Part shown: in pieces, positions 6,321 to 11,975 of the stretch
Numbering within the stretch: the first letter of the stretch is position 1
Layout of the letters: each line of letters starts with the position of its first letter
Origin: Solirubrobacteraceae bacterium
GTDB taxonomy: Bacteria > Actinomycetota > Thermoleophilia > Solirubrobacterales > Solirubrobacteraceae
Length of the DNA stretch: 12,606 nt
NCBI GenBank assembly: GCA_030151725.1
Contig: JASLDD010000187.1
Location: forward strand, 1 to 12,606
Direction: 5' to 3'
Notes under the pieces: model-generated
Databases searched by the model: none
Seen by the model: only the letters and a program-made list of their open reading frames with translations
What the model was told of the DNA's origin: nothing
Position numbers and translations under genes: made by a program

Positions 6321-6524
6321 GCAGCGGCCTCACGAAAGGTTTCGAGAACTTCGGGATTGGCCGGCATGGCCAAGGCCGCTCCGCCGCCGCGGCGAGCCGA
6401 TCGAAGTTCGCGTCCAGCTACTCGCGCGCCGGTCCCGCCGACCGAAGCGGCGCACACCCGCCCGACGCTTGCGTTCATAGACGGCTCCGATTGGACGATC
6501 GCATCTGACGGGTAGGAAGGACAC
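6321..6524. other. Intergenic region between XRE gene and topoisomerase with two short inverted repeats
   Basis: It holds CGAAAGGTTTCG (6333-6344) and a perfect TTGGCC-N5-GGCCAA repeat (6357-6373). Either could be an operator of the small XRE protein or a weak terminator; no T-tract follows. A 49-codon frame (6366-6515) is open here but has no convincing ribosome site or codon bias. Confidence 0.3.
6510..6515 (+). promoter_or_regulatory. GGGTAG element before topoisomerase IB
   Basis: The hexamer ends 9 nt before ATG 6525. GATT at 6489-6492 lies 17 nt upstream as a loose -35. An AGGAAGG (6514-6520) overlaps it and could instead serve as a ribosome site, in which case the promoter would be elsewhere. 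Confidence 0.4.
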
Positions 6525-7574
6525 ATGCCACGTCTGCGGCGATCCACCTGTGCCGCACCCGGCATCTCGCGTCGCAGACGCGGGCGCGGGTTTGAATACC
6601 GCGATCCGGCCGGCGAGCGGATCGACGATCCCGAGGTGCTGGAGCGCATCGGCGCGCTTGCAATCCCCCCGGCATGGCGCGAGGTCTGGATCTGCATGGA
6701 CCCGCTCGGGCACCTGCAGGCGACCGGCTTCGATGCCGCCGCCCGCAAGCAGTACCTCTACCACGAGCGCTGGCGCAGCCACCGCGACCGGCTGAAGTTC
6801 GATTCGATGATCGCCTTCGGGGAGGCGCTCCCGCGTCTGCGCCGCCGTGTTGGGCGCGACCTACGCCTCGGCGAGGATGAACTCTCGCGCGAGCGGGTAC
6901 TGGCGTGCGCGGTGCGACTGCTCGATCTGGGCTTCTTCCGCATCGGCTCCGAGGACTACGCCGAGCGCAACGAATCGTATGGGCTCACAACAATGCGCCG
7001 GAACCACGTCTCCATCGATGACGGGCAGCTGGTGTTCGACTTCCCGGCCAAGTCTTCCCAACGGCGCGTGCAGGCGATCGTCGACGCAGATGCGCTGCGG
7101 GTGGTCAAGGCGCTCAAGCGCCGGCGCAGCGGCGAGCAGCTCCTGGCCTATCGCGAGGGGAGCAGTTGGGTGGAGGTGCACTCCGACGATGTCAACGCCT
7201 ACATCAAGGCTCACAGCGGTGGAGAGTTCACAGCCAAGGACTTCCGCACGTGGAACGCGACAGTGCTCGGCGCCGTGGCGCTCGCCGATGCCCAGCAGAG
7301 TGCCCCCGCACGCAAGCCCAGCTCACGGGCCGTGAGCGCTGCCATCAAGACCGTCGCCGCATACCTCGGCAACACCCCCGCTGTCTGCCGCGCCTCCTAT
7401 GTCGACCCGCGCGTCATCGATCGCTACCAGGCCGGCGTCACCATCGCGCCTGCGCTGGAGGGTCTCGCCGGGGAGGGCCCCGACCTGGCCGATGCACGCG
7501 TTCGGGCGCGCGTCGAGATCGCGGTGGGTGAGCTGCTGGCCGACGCACCGGCGGCGCGGCGCGTGGCTGCCTGA
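6525..7574 (+). CDS. DNA topoisomerase IB (poxvirus/bacterial type)
   Basis: The 349-residue enzyme relaxes positive and negative supercoils by nicking one strand through a 3'-phosphotyrosine, without ATP. The N-terminal domain (about 20-95) has RGRGFEYRDPAGERI and PPAWREVWICMDPLGHLQATGFD. The catalytic domain keeps the full active site: Arg139 (FFRIGSE), Lys176 (FPAKSSQ), Arg241 (KDFRTWNAT), Asn283 (LGNTPAVCR) and Tyr292 (CRASYVDP). These spacings match the Deinococcus radiodurans enzyme (R137, K174, R239, N280, Y289) within one residue. Asn replaces the catalytic His of poxviral enzymes, as is normal in bacteria. Length is typical. The start is supported by AGGAAGG at 6514-6520. Codon use is like its neighbours. 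Such enzymes are accessory in bacteria and scattered in distribution; a role in stress or DNA-damage tolerance is inference from context. Confidence 0.93.
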   Translation: MPRLRRSTCAAPGISRRRRGRGFEYRDPAGERIDDPEVLERIGALAIPPAWREVWICMDPLGHLQATGFDAAARKQYLYHERWRSHRDRLKFDSMIAFGEALPRLRRRVGRDLRLGEDELSRERVLACAVRLLDLGFFRIGSEDYAERNESYGLTTMRRNHVSIDDGQLVFDFPAKSSQRRVQAIVDADALRVVKALKRRRSGEQLLAYREGSSWVEVHSDDVNAYIKAHSGGEFTAKDFRTWNATVLGAVALADAQQSAPARKPSSRAVSAAIKTVAAYLGNTPAVCRASYVDPRVIDRYQAGVTIAPALEGLAGEGPDLADARVRARVEIAVGELLADAPAARRVAA

Positions 7575-7604
7575 GCGCCAGCGCCGTTAGCGACTGCGCC
7601 ACTT

Positions 7605-7610
7605 GGGTAG
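7605..7610 (+). promoter_or_regulatory. GGGTAG element before the ALDH relic/dehydrogenase pair
   Basis: The hexamer ends 9 nt before GTG 7620, with GTTA (7586-7589) 15 nt upstream. GTT(T)-N14-16-GGGTA(T/C) is the general form of SigB/SigF promoters in actinobacteria. Confidence 0.45.
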
Positions 7611-7619
7611 TAGTGGCAG

Positions 7620-8219
7620 GTGAGCGCGAACGCAACAGTTGGAGATGCCCCCTCGCGCTATGAGGACTTCGACTCGATGCCCATCGGCAGGCATTGGCGC
7701 GAGGGAAGCTCGGGCGAGGCTCGCGCGGACACCGATCCCTACTCCGGCGACGTGCTCGCGGAGCTGACGCTCGCGAACGCCTCCGGCTTGGAGGAGGCCT
7801 ACCAGTCGGCACGCGATGCCCAGCCGGACTGGGCCGCGCGCACTCCCGGGGAGCGCGCCGAGGTGCTCGGCCGAGCGGCGGACATCCTCACAGCGCGCGA
7901 GGAGGAAATCGTGGAGTGGCTCGTGCGCGAGACCGGTGGGACGCTGGCCAAGGGCGAGCTCGAGTGGGGTCTCGTGCTCGGCGGCCTGCGCGAGGCTGCC
8001 TCGCGCGCCCTGAGCAGCGGCGATCCCTCTCTGCCGAGCGCCGTGTTCACGCGCGACGTCGAGCGTGGCACCCACTTCGCCCTGCGTGTGCAGGCTGGGA
8101 TCGGGGGCGAGAAGGCTTCCGGCATTGGCCGCTTTGGCGGCGACTGGGCTCTCGAGGAGTTCACCATCGACCATTGGATCTCGACCCAACGCGAGCCGCG
8201 GGAGTACCCGATCTCGTGA
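7620..8219 (+). pseudogene. Aldehyde dehydrogenase relic with two in-frame internal deletions
   Basis: The 199-codon frame begins as a normal aldehyde dehydrogenase N-terminus (PIGRHWREGS near 21, YSGDVLAELTLA near 41, GERAEVLGRAADIL at 77-90, ETGGTLAKGELEWG at 104-117). It then jumps near residue 131 to C-terminal family sequence (SAVFTRDVERGTHFALRVQAG, about 140-160). A second jump near residue 161 leads to the extreme C-terminus (GGEKASGIGRFGGDWALEEF). Full-length enzymes are about 480 residues, so roughly 270 residues holding the catalytic Glu and Cys are gone. The short asparagine-containing segment before GGEK is also missing. Both junctions keep the frame. It cannot be an active dehydrogenase. 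It ends in a GTGA overlap with the next gene, so it may survive because its translation feeds that gene. Weak ribosome site before GTG 7620. An assembly error is possible. Confidence 0.75.
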
Positions 8220-9106
8220 GCGCCAGCTCGACCGTGGCAGTTCTCGGAGCCGGCGGCACGATGGGCCTGGGGATGGCTGGCAACCTGGCCCGCGCCGACA
8301 TCCCGTTGCGAGTGTGGAACCGCTCGCGTGAGAAGCTCGAGCCGCTCGAGGGCGACGGGATTACGATCGTAGACTCTCCGGCCGAGGCAGCCGAGGGAGC
8401 CGCTGTGGTGGTGACGATGCTCACCGACGCCGACGCGGTGCTCGAGGCAATGGACGGCGAGCATGGCTTTCTCTCTGCCGCCAGTGGCTCGCTCGTATGG
8501 GCGCAGATGAGCACGATCGGCCTCTCCGGGACCGAGCGCTGCGCAGAGCTTGCAGAGCGCCATGGAGTCGCATTTGTCGACGCGCCCGTGCTCGGCACCA
8601 AGCAGCCCGCCGAGAATGGAGAGCTCGTGATCCTGGCCTCGGGTCCCGATGAGACGTGGGAGGTGCTCGAGCCCGTCTTTGGCGCGCTCGGCAAGAAGAC
8701 CATGTGGGTGGGCCCGGCCGGCGCCGGTAGTCGGTTGAAGACCGTGACCAACAGCTGGATCGTCACGATCGTTGAGGGTGCGGCCGAGGCGGTGGCGCTG
8801 GCGGAGGGTGCGGGCATCGATCCCCAACTCTTCCTCGAGGCGATCTCCGACGGCCCGCTCGATGCGCCCTACCTGCAGATGAAGGCCAAGGCGATGATCG
8901 ACCGGGACTTCACGCCGTCGTTTCGGCTTGCGCTCGCTGCCAAGGACGCCGGGCTTGCGCAGGAGCTCGCCGAACGTCACGGCCTCGACCTGCCGCTTCT
9001 GGAAACCATTCGCAGGCGCCTCGCCGAGGGCGTGGAGGCCCATGGCGATGAGGATCTGGCCGCCACGTTCCTAACGAGCGCCCCGCAGGGCGTCAAGAGC
9101 TCTTAG
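8216..9106 (+). CDS. NAD(P)-dependent beta-hydroxyacid dehydrogenase (3-hydroxyisobutyrate dehydrogenase family)
   Basis: The 296-residue protein oxidises a beta-hydroxyacid to its semialdehyde, or reduces an aldehyde-acid in reverse. The Rossmann motif is GAGGTMGLGMAGNL at 11-24. NRSREK (35-40) after the second strand suggests NADP(H). QMSTIG (98-102 region) carries the substrate Ser, DAPVLGTKQPAENG (122-135) is the substrate loop, and the catalytic Lys175 with Asn179 lies in GAGSRLKTVTN. The GTKxPAE variant of the loop resembles glyoxylate/succinic-semialdehyde reductases more than classical 3-hydroxyisobutyrate dehydrogenase, so the substrate is left open. GTG 8216 overlaps the ALDH relic stop by 4 nt and gives a normal N-terminus. 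Pairing with an aldehyde dehydrogenase fits a two-step semialdehyde pathway in which the second enzyme has now decayed. Length is typical. Confidence 0.9.
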   Translation: MSASSTVAVLGAGGTMGLGMAGNLARADIPLRVWNRSREKLEPLEGDGITIVDSPAEAAEGAAVVVTMLTDADAVLEAMDGEHGFLSAASGSLVWAQMSTIGLSGTERCAELAERHGVAFVDAPVLGTKQPAENGELVILASGPDETWEVLEPVFGALGKKTMWVGPAGAGSRLKTVTNSWIVTIVEGAAEAVALAEGAGIDPQLFLEAISDGPLDAPYLQMKAKAMIDRDFTPSFRLALAAKDAGLAQELAERHGLDLPLLETIRRRLAEGVEAHGDEDLAATFLTSAPQGVKSS

Positions 9107-9112
9107 CTTCGC

Positions 9113-9130
9113 CTGAGCGCTGTCGCTCAG
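9113..9130. terminator. Candidate bidirectional terminator hairpin between convergent genes
   Basis: CTGAGCG-CTGT-CGCTCAG is a perfect 7-bp stem with a 4-nt loop. It starts 6 nt after the dehydrogenase stop and covers the stop codon of the convergent proline-rich gene. No U-tract follows in either direction, as is common in high-GC actinobacteria. Confidence 0.5.
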
Positions 9131-9309
9131 ATCTGGGCCGGCGGCGGAGTCGGGTCGGGTCGGGGTGTCGGCGGCGCAGGGTCGCCCGCGGGTGGCAGCG
9201 GGCTCGGCGCGGGTGTCGGTGGTGTCGGGTCGGGCGGGGGCGGCGGAGCTGGAGGGCCAGGCGCAGCCGCTGCGGGGGGAAGATCGTTTGAGACGGGGTT
9301 GCTTCGCAT
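9127..9309 (-). CDS. Proline-rich small protein (60 residues)
   Basis: The 60-residue protein is 28/60 proline, with runs such as APPPPPDPTPPTP and a repeated DPTPP. There is no signal peptide, hydrophobic segment or cysteine. It is too low in complexity for family assignment, and I do not recognise a function. It would be extended, probably polyproline-II, and its translation should depend strongly on elongation factor P. Despite its composition I accept it as a gene because AGGAGGT (9322-9316) lies 6 nt before ATG 9309, the best ribosome site in the window. A GGGTAA (9346-9341) upstream could be its promoter, and a hairpin lies just ahead of the ribosome site. It converges on the dehydrogenase across a terminator hairpin and diverges from the membrane protein gene. 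Confidence 0.6.
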   Translation of the reverse strand: MRSNPVSNDLPPAAAAPGPPAPPPPPDPTPPTPAPSPLPPAGDPAPPTPRPDPTPPPAQI

Positions 9310-9315
9310 CGATTG

Positions 9316-9336
9316 ACCTCCTGGAGCTTTTGCTCC
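9316..9336 (-). promoter_or_regulatory. Strong ribosome binding site preceded by a GGAGC-AAAA-GCTCC hairpin
   Basis: On the minus strand GGAGC-AAAA-GCTCC (9336-9323) forms a perfect 5-bp stem with a 4-nt loop, directly followed by AGGAGGT (9322-9316) 6 nt before the ATG. The 3' arm GCTCC could alternatively pair with GGAG of the ribosome site, so the element might control access to it. Confidence 0.5.
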
Positions 9337-9340
9337 GTGA

Positions 9341-9346
9341 TTACCC
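9341..9346 (-). promoter_or_regulatory. GGGTAA element upstream of the proline-rich gene
   Basis: A GGGTAA on the minus strand, about 31 nt before ATG 9309, would start transcription just ahead of the 5' hairpin. GAAT lies 16 nt upstream. It is a weaker match than the four GGGTAG copies. Confidence 0.3.
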
Positions 9347-9399
9347 GCAACGTGCCACGCAGATTCGAGAGAAATGGAGAGGTTGTTCTGTGCAGTTAT

Positions 9400-9405
9400 G
9401 GGTAG
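9400..9405 (+). promoter_or_regulatory. GGGTAG element before the two-helix membrane protein gene
   Basis: The hexamer ends 9 nt before ATG 9415, with GTTG (9382-9385) 14 nt upstream. It is the best -35/-10 match among the GGGTAG copies. The surrounding 50 bp is visibly AT-richer than the window. Confidence 0.45.
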
Positions 9406-9414
9406 TTAGGAAAT

Positions 9415-9978
9415 ATGAAACTGCGAACCCAAAAAAGCACAGCAATGGCCGACACGACGACAGAAGCGCCCGTCGGCGATCGCCCCACGGCGGACGAACG
9501 CCCCGATGGGTCACGGCGGAGCGCACGCGAGACGCCTGTGGTTCAGCGCCACGCTCCCGAAACGCCTGTGGTTCAGCGCCAGGCCCGTGGACGTCGACGC
9601 AGTGTCGGCGGACGCTCACGCGATGCCGGCGCGGCAGCCGTCGGTGCAGTTGGCTCCGGCGTGATCCTGATCGCTCGCCTGGTGATGACGGTGGCTGCGC
9701 TCATCGCGCTTCTCATTGCCCTCGCGATCGTGCTCCGGGACGTCGATGCCAACCGGTCCAACACGATCGTCAAAGGCATCCACGAAGGCGCCAATTTCTT
9801 CGCCGGGGCCTTCACCGGGCTGATCTCCTTCTCCGGGCACCCCAAGCGAGCGATAACCGTCGACTGGGGCATCGCGCTGATCGTCTATCTGCTCGTAGGC
9901 TCCGTCATAGCCGGTTACATCAGGCGCATCGGTCGCGGCGGGCTGCGTTTTGAGCGCGCCCATCGCAGCGCGATCTAG
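9415..9978 (+). CDS. Conserved actinobacterial-type membrane protein with two transmembrane helices
   Basis: The 187-residue protein has a long, charged, probably disordered N-terminus (1-75), a hydrophobic helix at about 82-107 (VILIARLVMTVAALIALLIA), a loop with NTIVKGIHEGANFFAGAF and SGHPKRAITVDWG, and a second helix at about 152-168 (GIALIVYLLVGSVIAGYI). The loop-helix pattern is familiar from actinobacterial hypothetical proteins; no function is known to me. The N-terminus holds two tandem copies of a 10-residue unit, ETPVVQRxAx. ATG 9415 has a short AGGA (9408-9411) only 3 nt away; ATG 9445 (MADTTTEAP) is an alternative start. It ends 1 nt before the stop of a possible small CxxC gene on the other strand. 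Real gene with good confidence; role unknown. Confidence 0.78.
   Translation: MKLRTQKSTAMADTTTEAPVGDRPTADERPDGSRRSARETPVVQRHAPETPVVQRQARGRRRSVGGRSRDAGAAAVGAVGSGVILIARLVMTVAALIALLIALAIVLRDVDANRSNTIVKGIHEGANFFAGAFTGLISFSGHPKRAITVDWGIALIVYLLVGSVIAGYIRRIGRGGLRFERAHRSAI
9529..9588 (+). repeat. Two tandem 30-bp units encoding ETPVVQRxAx
   Basis: The core ACGCCTGTGGTTCAGCGCCA is identical at 9532-9551 and 9562-9581. The unit length is a multiple of three, so copies can be gained or lost without breaking the frame. Confidence 0.85.
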
Positions 9979-9979
9979 T

Positions 9980-10054
9980 TCACCCCGCGACAACGAGCGT
10001 GGTCAGCGGCTCATACACGCCGATGGTCTCGCCGCAATGGTGGCAGTGCAGCAT
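9980..10054 (-). CDS. Possible tiny CxxC (zinc-ribbon-like) protein
   Basis: A 24-residue frame from ATG 10054 reads MLHCHHCGETIGVYEPLTTL plus four residues. The CHHCG knuckle followed by IGVYEPL resembles short actinobacterial proteins with a single metal-binding knuckle; that is recollection, not a search. The frame is open further upstream to 10132 with protein-like sequence (GRLPPTDGGANRRLANTVDE) but lacks a usual start there apart from GTG 10063. The gene may therefore begin at 10063 or 10054, or be the 3' remnant of a longer gene. No strong ribosome site. Its stop lies 1 nt from the end of the membrane protein gene (convergent). A 72-codon frame on the same strand (10003-10221) overlaps it but looks non-coding. 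Confidence 0.4.
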   Translation of the reverse strand: MLHCHHCGETIGVYEPLTTLVVAG

Positions 10055-10239
10055 TTCGTCCACGGTGTTCGCCAGCCTACGATTGGCGCCCCCGTCGGTC
10101 GGCGGTAGACGACCGCAGGGAAGGGTGGCGAACTACTGACGTCGCGCTCATGACATGGCCGAGTTGTCAACCGCTGGATCGGTCCAACTTGCAGGGGTTT
10201 CCCCGCACGCGCCGCCCCCATGAGCCACTCTCAGAGGAC
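10055..10239. other. Intergenic region upstream of the histidine kinase
   Basis: Apart from the possible upstream extension of the CxxC frame, I see only a GGGG-TTT-CCCC inverted repeat (10194-10204). No gene or clear -35 element is visible. Confidence 0.3.
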
Positions 10240-10245
10240 TAGTGT
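10240..10245 (+). promoter_or_regulatory. Candidate -10 (TAGTGT) for a leaderless kinase mRNA
   Basis: TAGTGT fits TANNNT and sits 8 nt before ATG 10254, the same geometry as TAGTAT before the CarH-like gene. An upstream GAGGA (10234-10238) close to GTG 10242 is a competing explanation. Confidence 0.35.
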
Positions 10246-10253
10246 GTCGATGG

Positions 10254-11975
10254 ATGGACGCACCCTCCGAGGAGCTGTGGATCCGCCGTCTGCTCGACGT
10301 CGGTCGCAGCCTCGTAACCGAGCTCGATCTGGAGATCGTGCTCGACCGCGTCCTCGAGACCGCTCGCGAGGTGACGGGCGCACGCTACGCCGCTCTCGGT
10401 GTCCTCAACGAGCGCCGCACAGAGCTCTCGCAGTTCATCACCTCGGGCTTTGACGAAGAGACGCGCCACTCGATCGGCGATCTGCCGCGCGGCCGCGGTG
10501 TGCTCGGCGTGCTGATCGAACATCCAGAGCCCCTGCGGCTCGCGGATGTGGGCATGCACCCGCGCAGCTACGGCTTCCCCGTGGGGCACCCCGCGATGCG
10601 CAGCTTCCTTGGCGTGCCGGTGCTCGTGCGGGGAGAGGTGTGGGGCAACCTCTACCTCTCTGAGAAGCAGGATGGCGAGTTCAGCGAGCGCGACGAGCAG
10701 GCGGCGGTGATCCTCGCCGACTGGGCGGCGGTCGCGATCAACAACGCCCGCCTGTTCGAGACCAGCGAGCGGCGTCGTCACGAGCTCGAGAAAGCGGTGC
10801 GGGGCCTTGAGGCGACACGCGATGTGGCGGTGGCGATCGGGGGCGACGTCGCCCTGGAGCACGTCCTCGAGCTGATCGCCAAGCGTGGGCGCGCGCTCGT
10901 GGGCGCGCGCAGCCTCGTGATCATGCTGCGCGAGGGCGATGAGCTGGTTGTGCACGCGAGCGCCGGCCATGCGCAGGACAGCCGTGGCGCTCGCCTGCCG
11001 ATCTCGGAGTCCACCTCCGGTCAGGTCCTCGAGCGCCGTCGCCCCGAGCGCGTTGTCGACGTCGCTGCCCGTCTGGGAATAGCGCCGCGAGAGTTCGGTG
11101 TCCAGGACGCGCAGACAGCGCTGCTGGTGCCGATGCTCTATCGCGGGGACGCCGTCGGTGTGCTGGCGGCGTTCGATCGCGGTGAGGATGCGGGCGTCTT
11201 CAGCGAGGACGACGAGCAGACGCTGCGCACGTTTGCCTCCAGCGCCGCCACGGCGGTGGCCCTGGCACAGAGCGTGATGGCCGACCGCCTGCGCAGCTCG
11301 CTCGCGGCCGCCGATGAGGAGCGCAGGCGGTGGGCGCGCGAGCTCCACGACGAGACGCTGCAGGGACTCGGCGGGCTGCGGGTGCTGCTGTCGGCGGCCC
11401 TGCGACGCGATGACCCGCAGGCCGCCACAGATGCGATGCGCGATGCCGTCGAGCGAATCGAGCACGAGATCGCCAACCTGCGCTCGATCATCACCGATCT
11501 GCGCCCGCCCGCCCTCGACGAGCTGGGCCTACGCGCGGCAATCGAGTCGCTGCTCGAGCGCCACCACGACCAGAGCGGGCTTCAGATCGAGCACGAACTG
11601 ACGCTCGCGCGCCCGGGAGACGAGCGCCTCGACGAGGACCTCGAGATGGCGGTCTACAGGCTCGTGCAGGAGGCTCTGACGAACGTGATCAAGCATGCGA
11701 GCGCCACCCGCGTGCACGTCTCCGTGAGGGAATCCGAGGGCGAGATGCTCGTCGAGGTCCAGGACGATGGCGCCGGCTTCGACACCGCGAACGTCGACCA
11801 CGGCTTTGGCCTCGCCGGCATGCGCGAGCGGGTGGGACTGGCCGGGGGCACGCTGAACATCGACTCCAGCGGGGAGGGCACGCTGCTCACGGCGCGGCTG
11901 GCAGCGCGACGCAGCACGCGCTCGCAAGACCCGGCGAGCGCTCAGGCGCCGATCAGGCCGCGTCGCAGCGCATAG
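10254..11975 (+). CDS. Soluble GAF-GAF sensor histidine kinase, DevS/NarX-like (HisKA_3 + HATPase_c)
   Basis: The 573-residue protein has no membrane segment, so it senses a cytoplasmic signal. Domain order from ATG 10254: GAF 1 (about 26-166, with HPAMRSFLGVPVLVRGEVWG and GNLYLSEKQ), GAF 2 (about 198-340, LLVPMLYRGDAVGVLAAF), HisKA_3 dimerisation helix with phospho-acceptor His365 in RELHDETLQGLGGLR, then HATPase_c with N box Asn477 (EALTNVIKHA), G1 DDGAGF (504-509) and G2 GFGLAGM (517-523). Domain order and GAF 1 sequence resemble the haem kinases DevS/DosT, but the helix after GAF 1's GNLYL strand holds no histidine, so haem binding should not be assumed. GTG 10242 is an alternative start. 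Its 3' end overlaps that of a convergent NarL-type regulator by 34 nt; the two are probably partners. Confidence 0.9.
   Translation: MDAPSEELWIRRLLDVGRSLVTELDLEIVLDRVLETAREVTGARYAALGVLNERRTELSQFITSGFDEETRHSIGDLPRGRGVLGVLIEHPEPLRLADVGMHPRSYGFPVGHPAMRSFLGVPVLVRGEVWGNLYLSEKQDGEFSERDEQAAVILADWAAVAINNARLFETSERRRHELEKAVRGLEATRDVAVAIGGDVALEHVLELIAKRGRALVGARSLVIMLREGDELVVHASAGHAQDSRGARLPISESTSGQVLERRRPERVVDVAARLGIAPREFGVQDAQTALLVPMLYRGDAVGVLAAFDRGEDAGVFSEDDEQTLRTFASSAATAVALAQSVMADRLRSSLAAADEERRRWARELHDETLQGLGGLRVLLSAALRRDDPQAATDAMRDAVERIEHEIANLRSIITDLRPPALDELGLRAAIESLLERHHDQSGLQIEHELTLARPGDERLDEDLEMAVYRLVQEALTNVIKHASATRVHVSVRESEGEMLVEVQDDGAGFDTANVDHGFGLAGMRERVGLAGGTLNIDSSGEGTLLTARLAARRSTRSQDPASAQAPIRPRRSA

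Noticed and set aside
6366..6515. 49-codon frame ahead of topoisomerase IB (MAKAAPPPRRADRSS...)
   Set aside because: No ribosome site, little third-position GC bias, and it overlaps a palindrome and the GGGTAG element; too weak to call.
7694..8215. Upstream extension of the hydroxyacid dehydrogenase frame
   Set aside because: It overlaps the aldehyde dehydrogenase relic out of frame and is Arg/Gly-rich without motifs.
9165..9953. 262-codon plus-strand frame
   Set aside because: It runs over the proline-rich gene, the AT-richer promoter region and the membrane protein gene in the wrong frame; no motifs.
10194..10204. GGGG-TTT-CCCC inverted repeat as a terminator or operator
   Set aside because: Short, homopolymeric arms in high-GC DNA, with no T-tract; chance is a sufficient explanation.
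10003..10221. 72-codon minus-strand frame before the kinase
   Set aside because: Composition looks non-coding, and the better protein-like signal (CHHCGETIGVYEPL) is in another frame.
10239..11465. 408-codon open frame on the minus strand
   Set aside because: It lies antisense to the histidine kinase; His/Arg/Ala-rich with no domain pattern, as expected for high-GC antisense frames.
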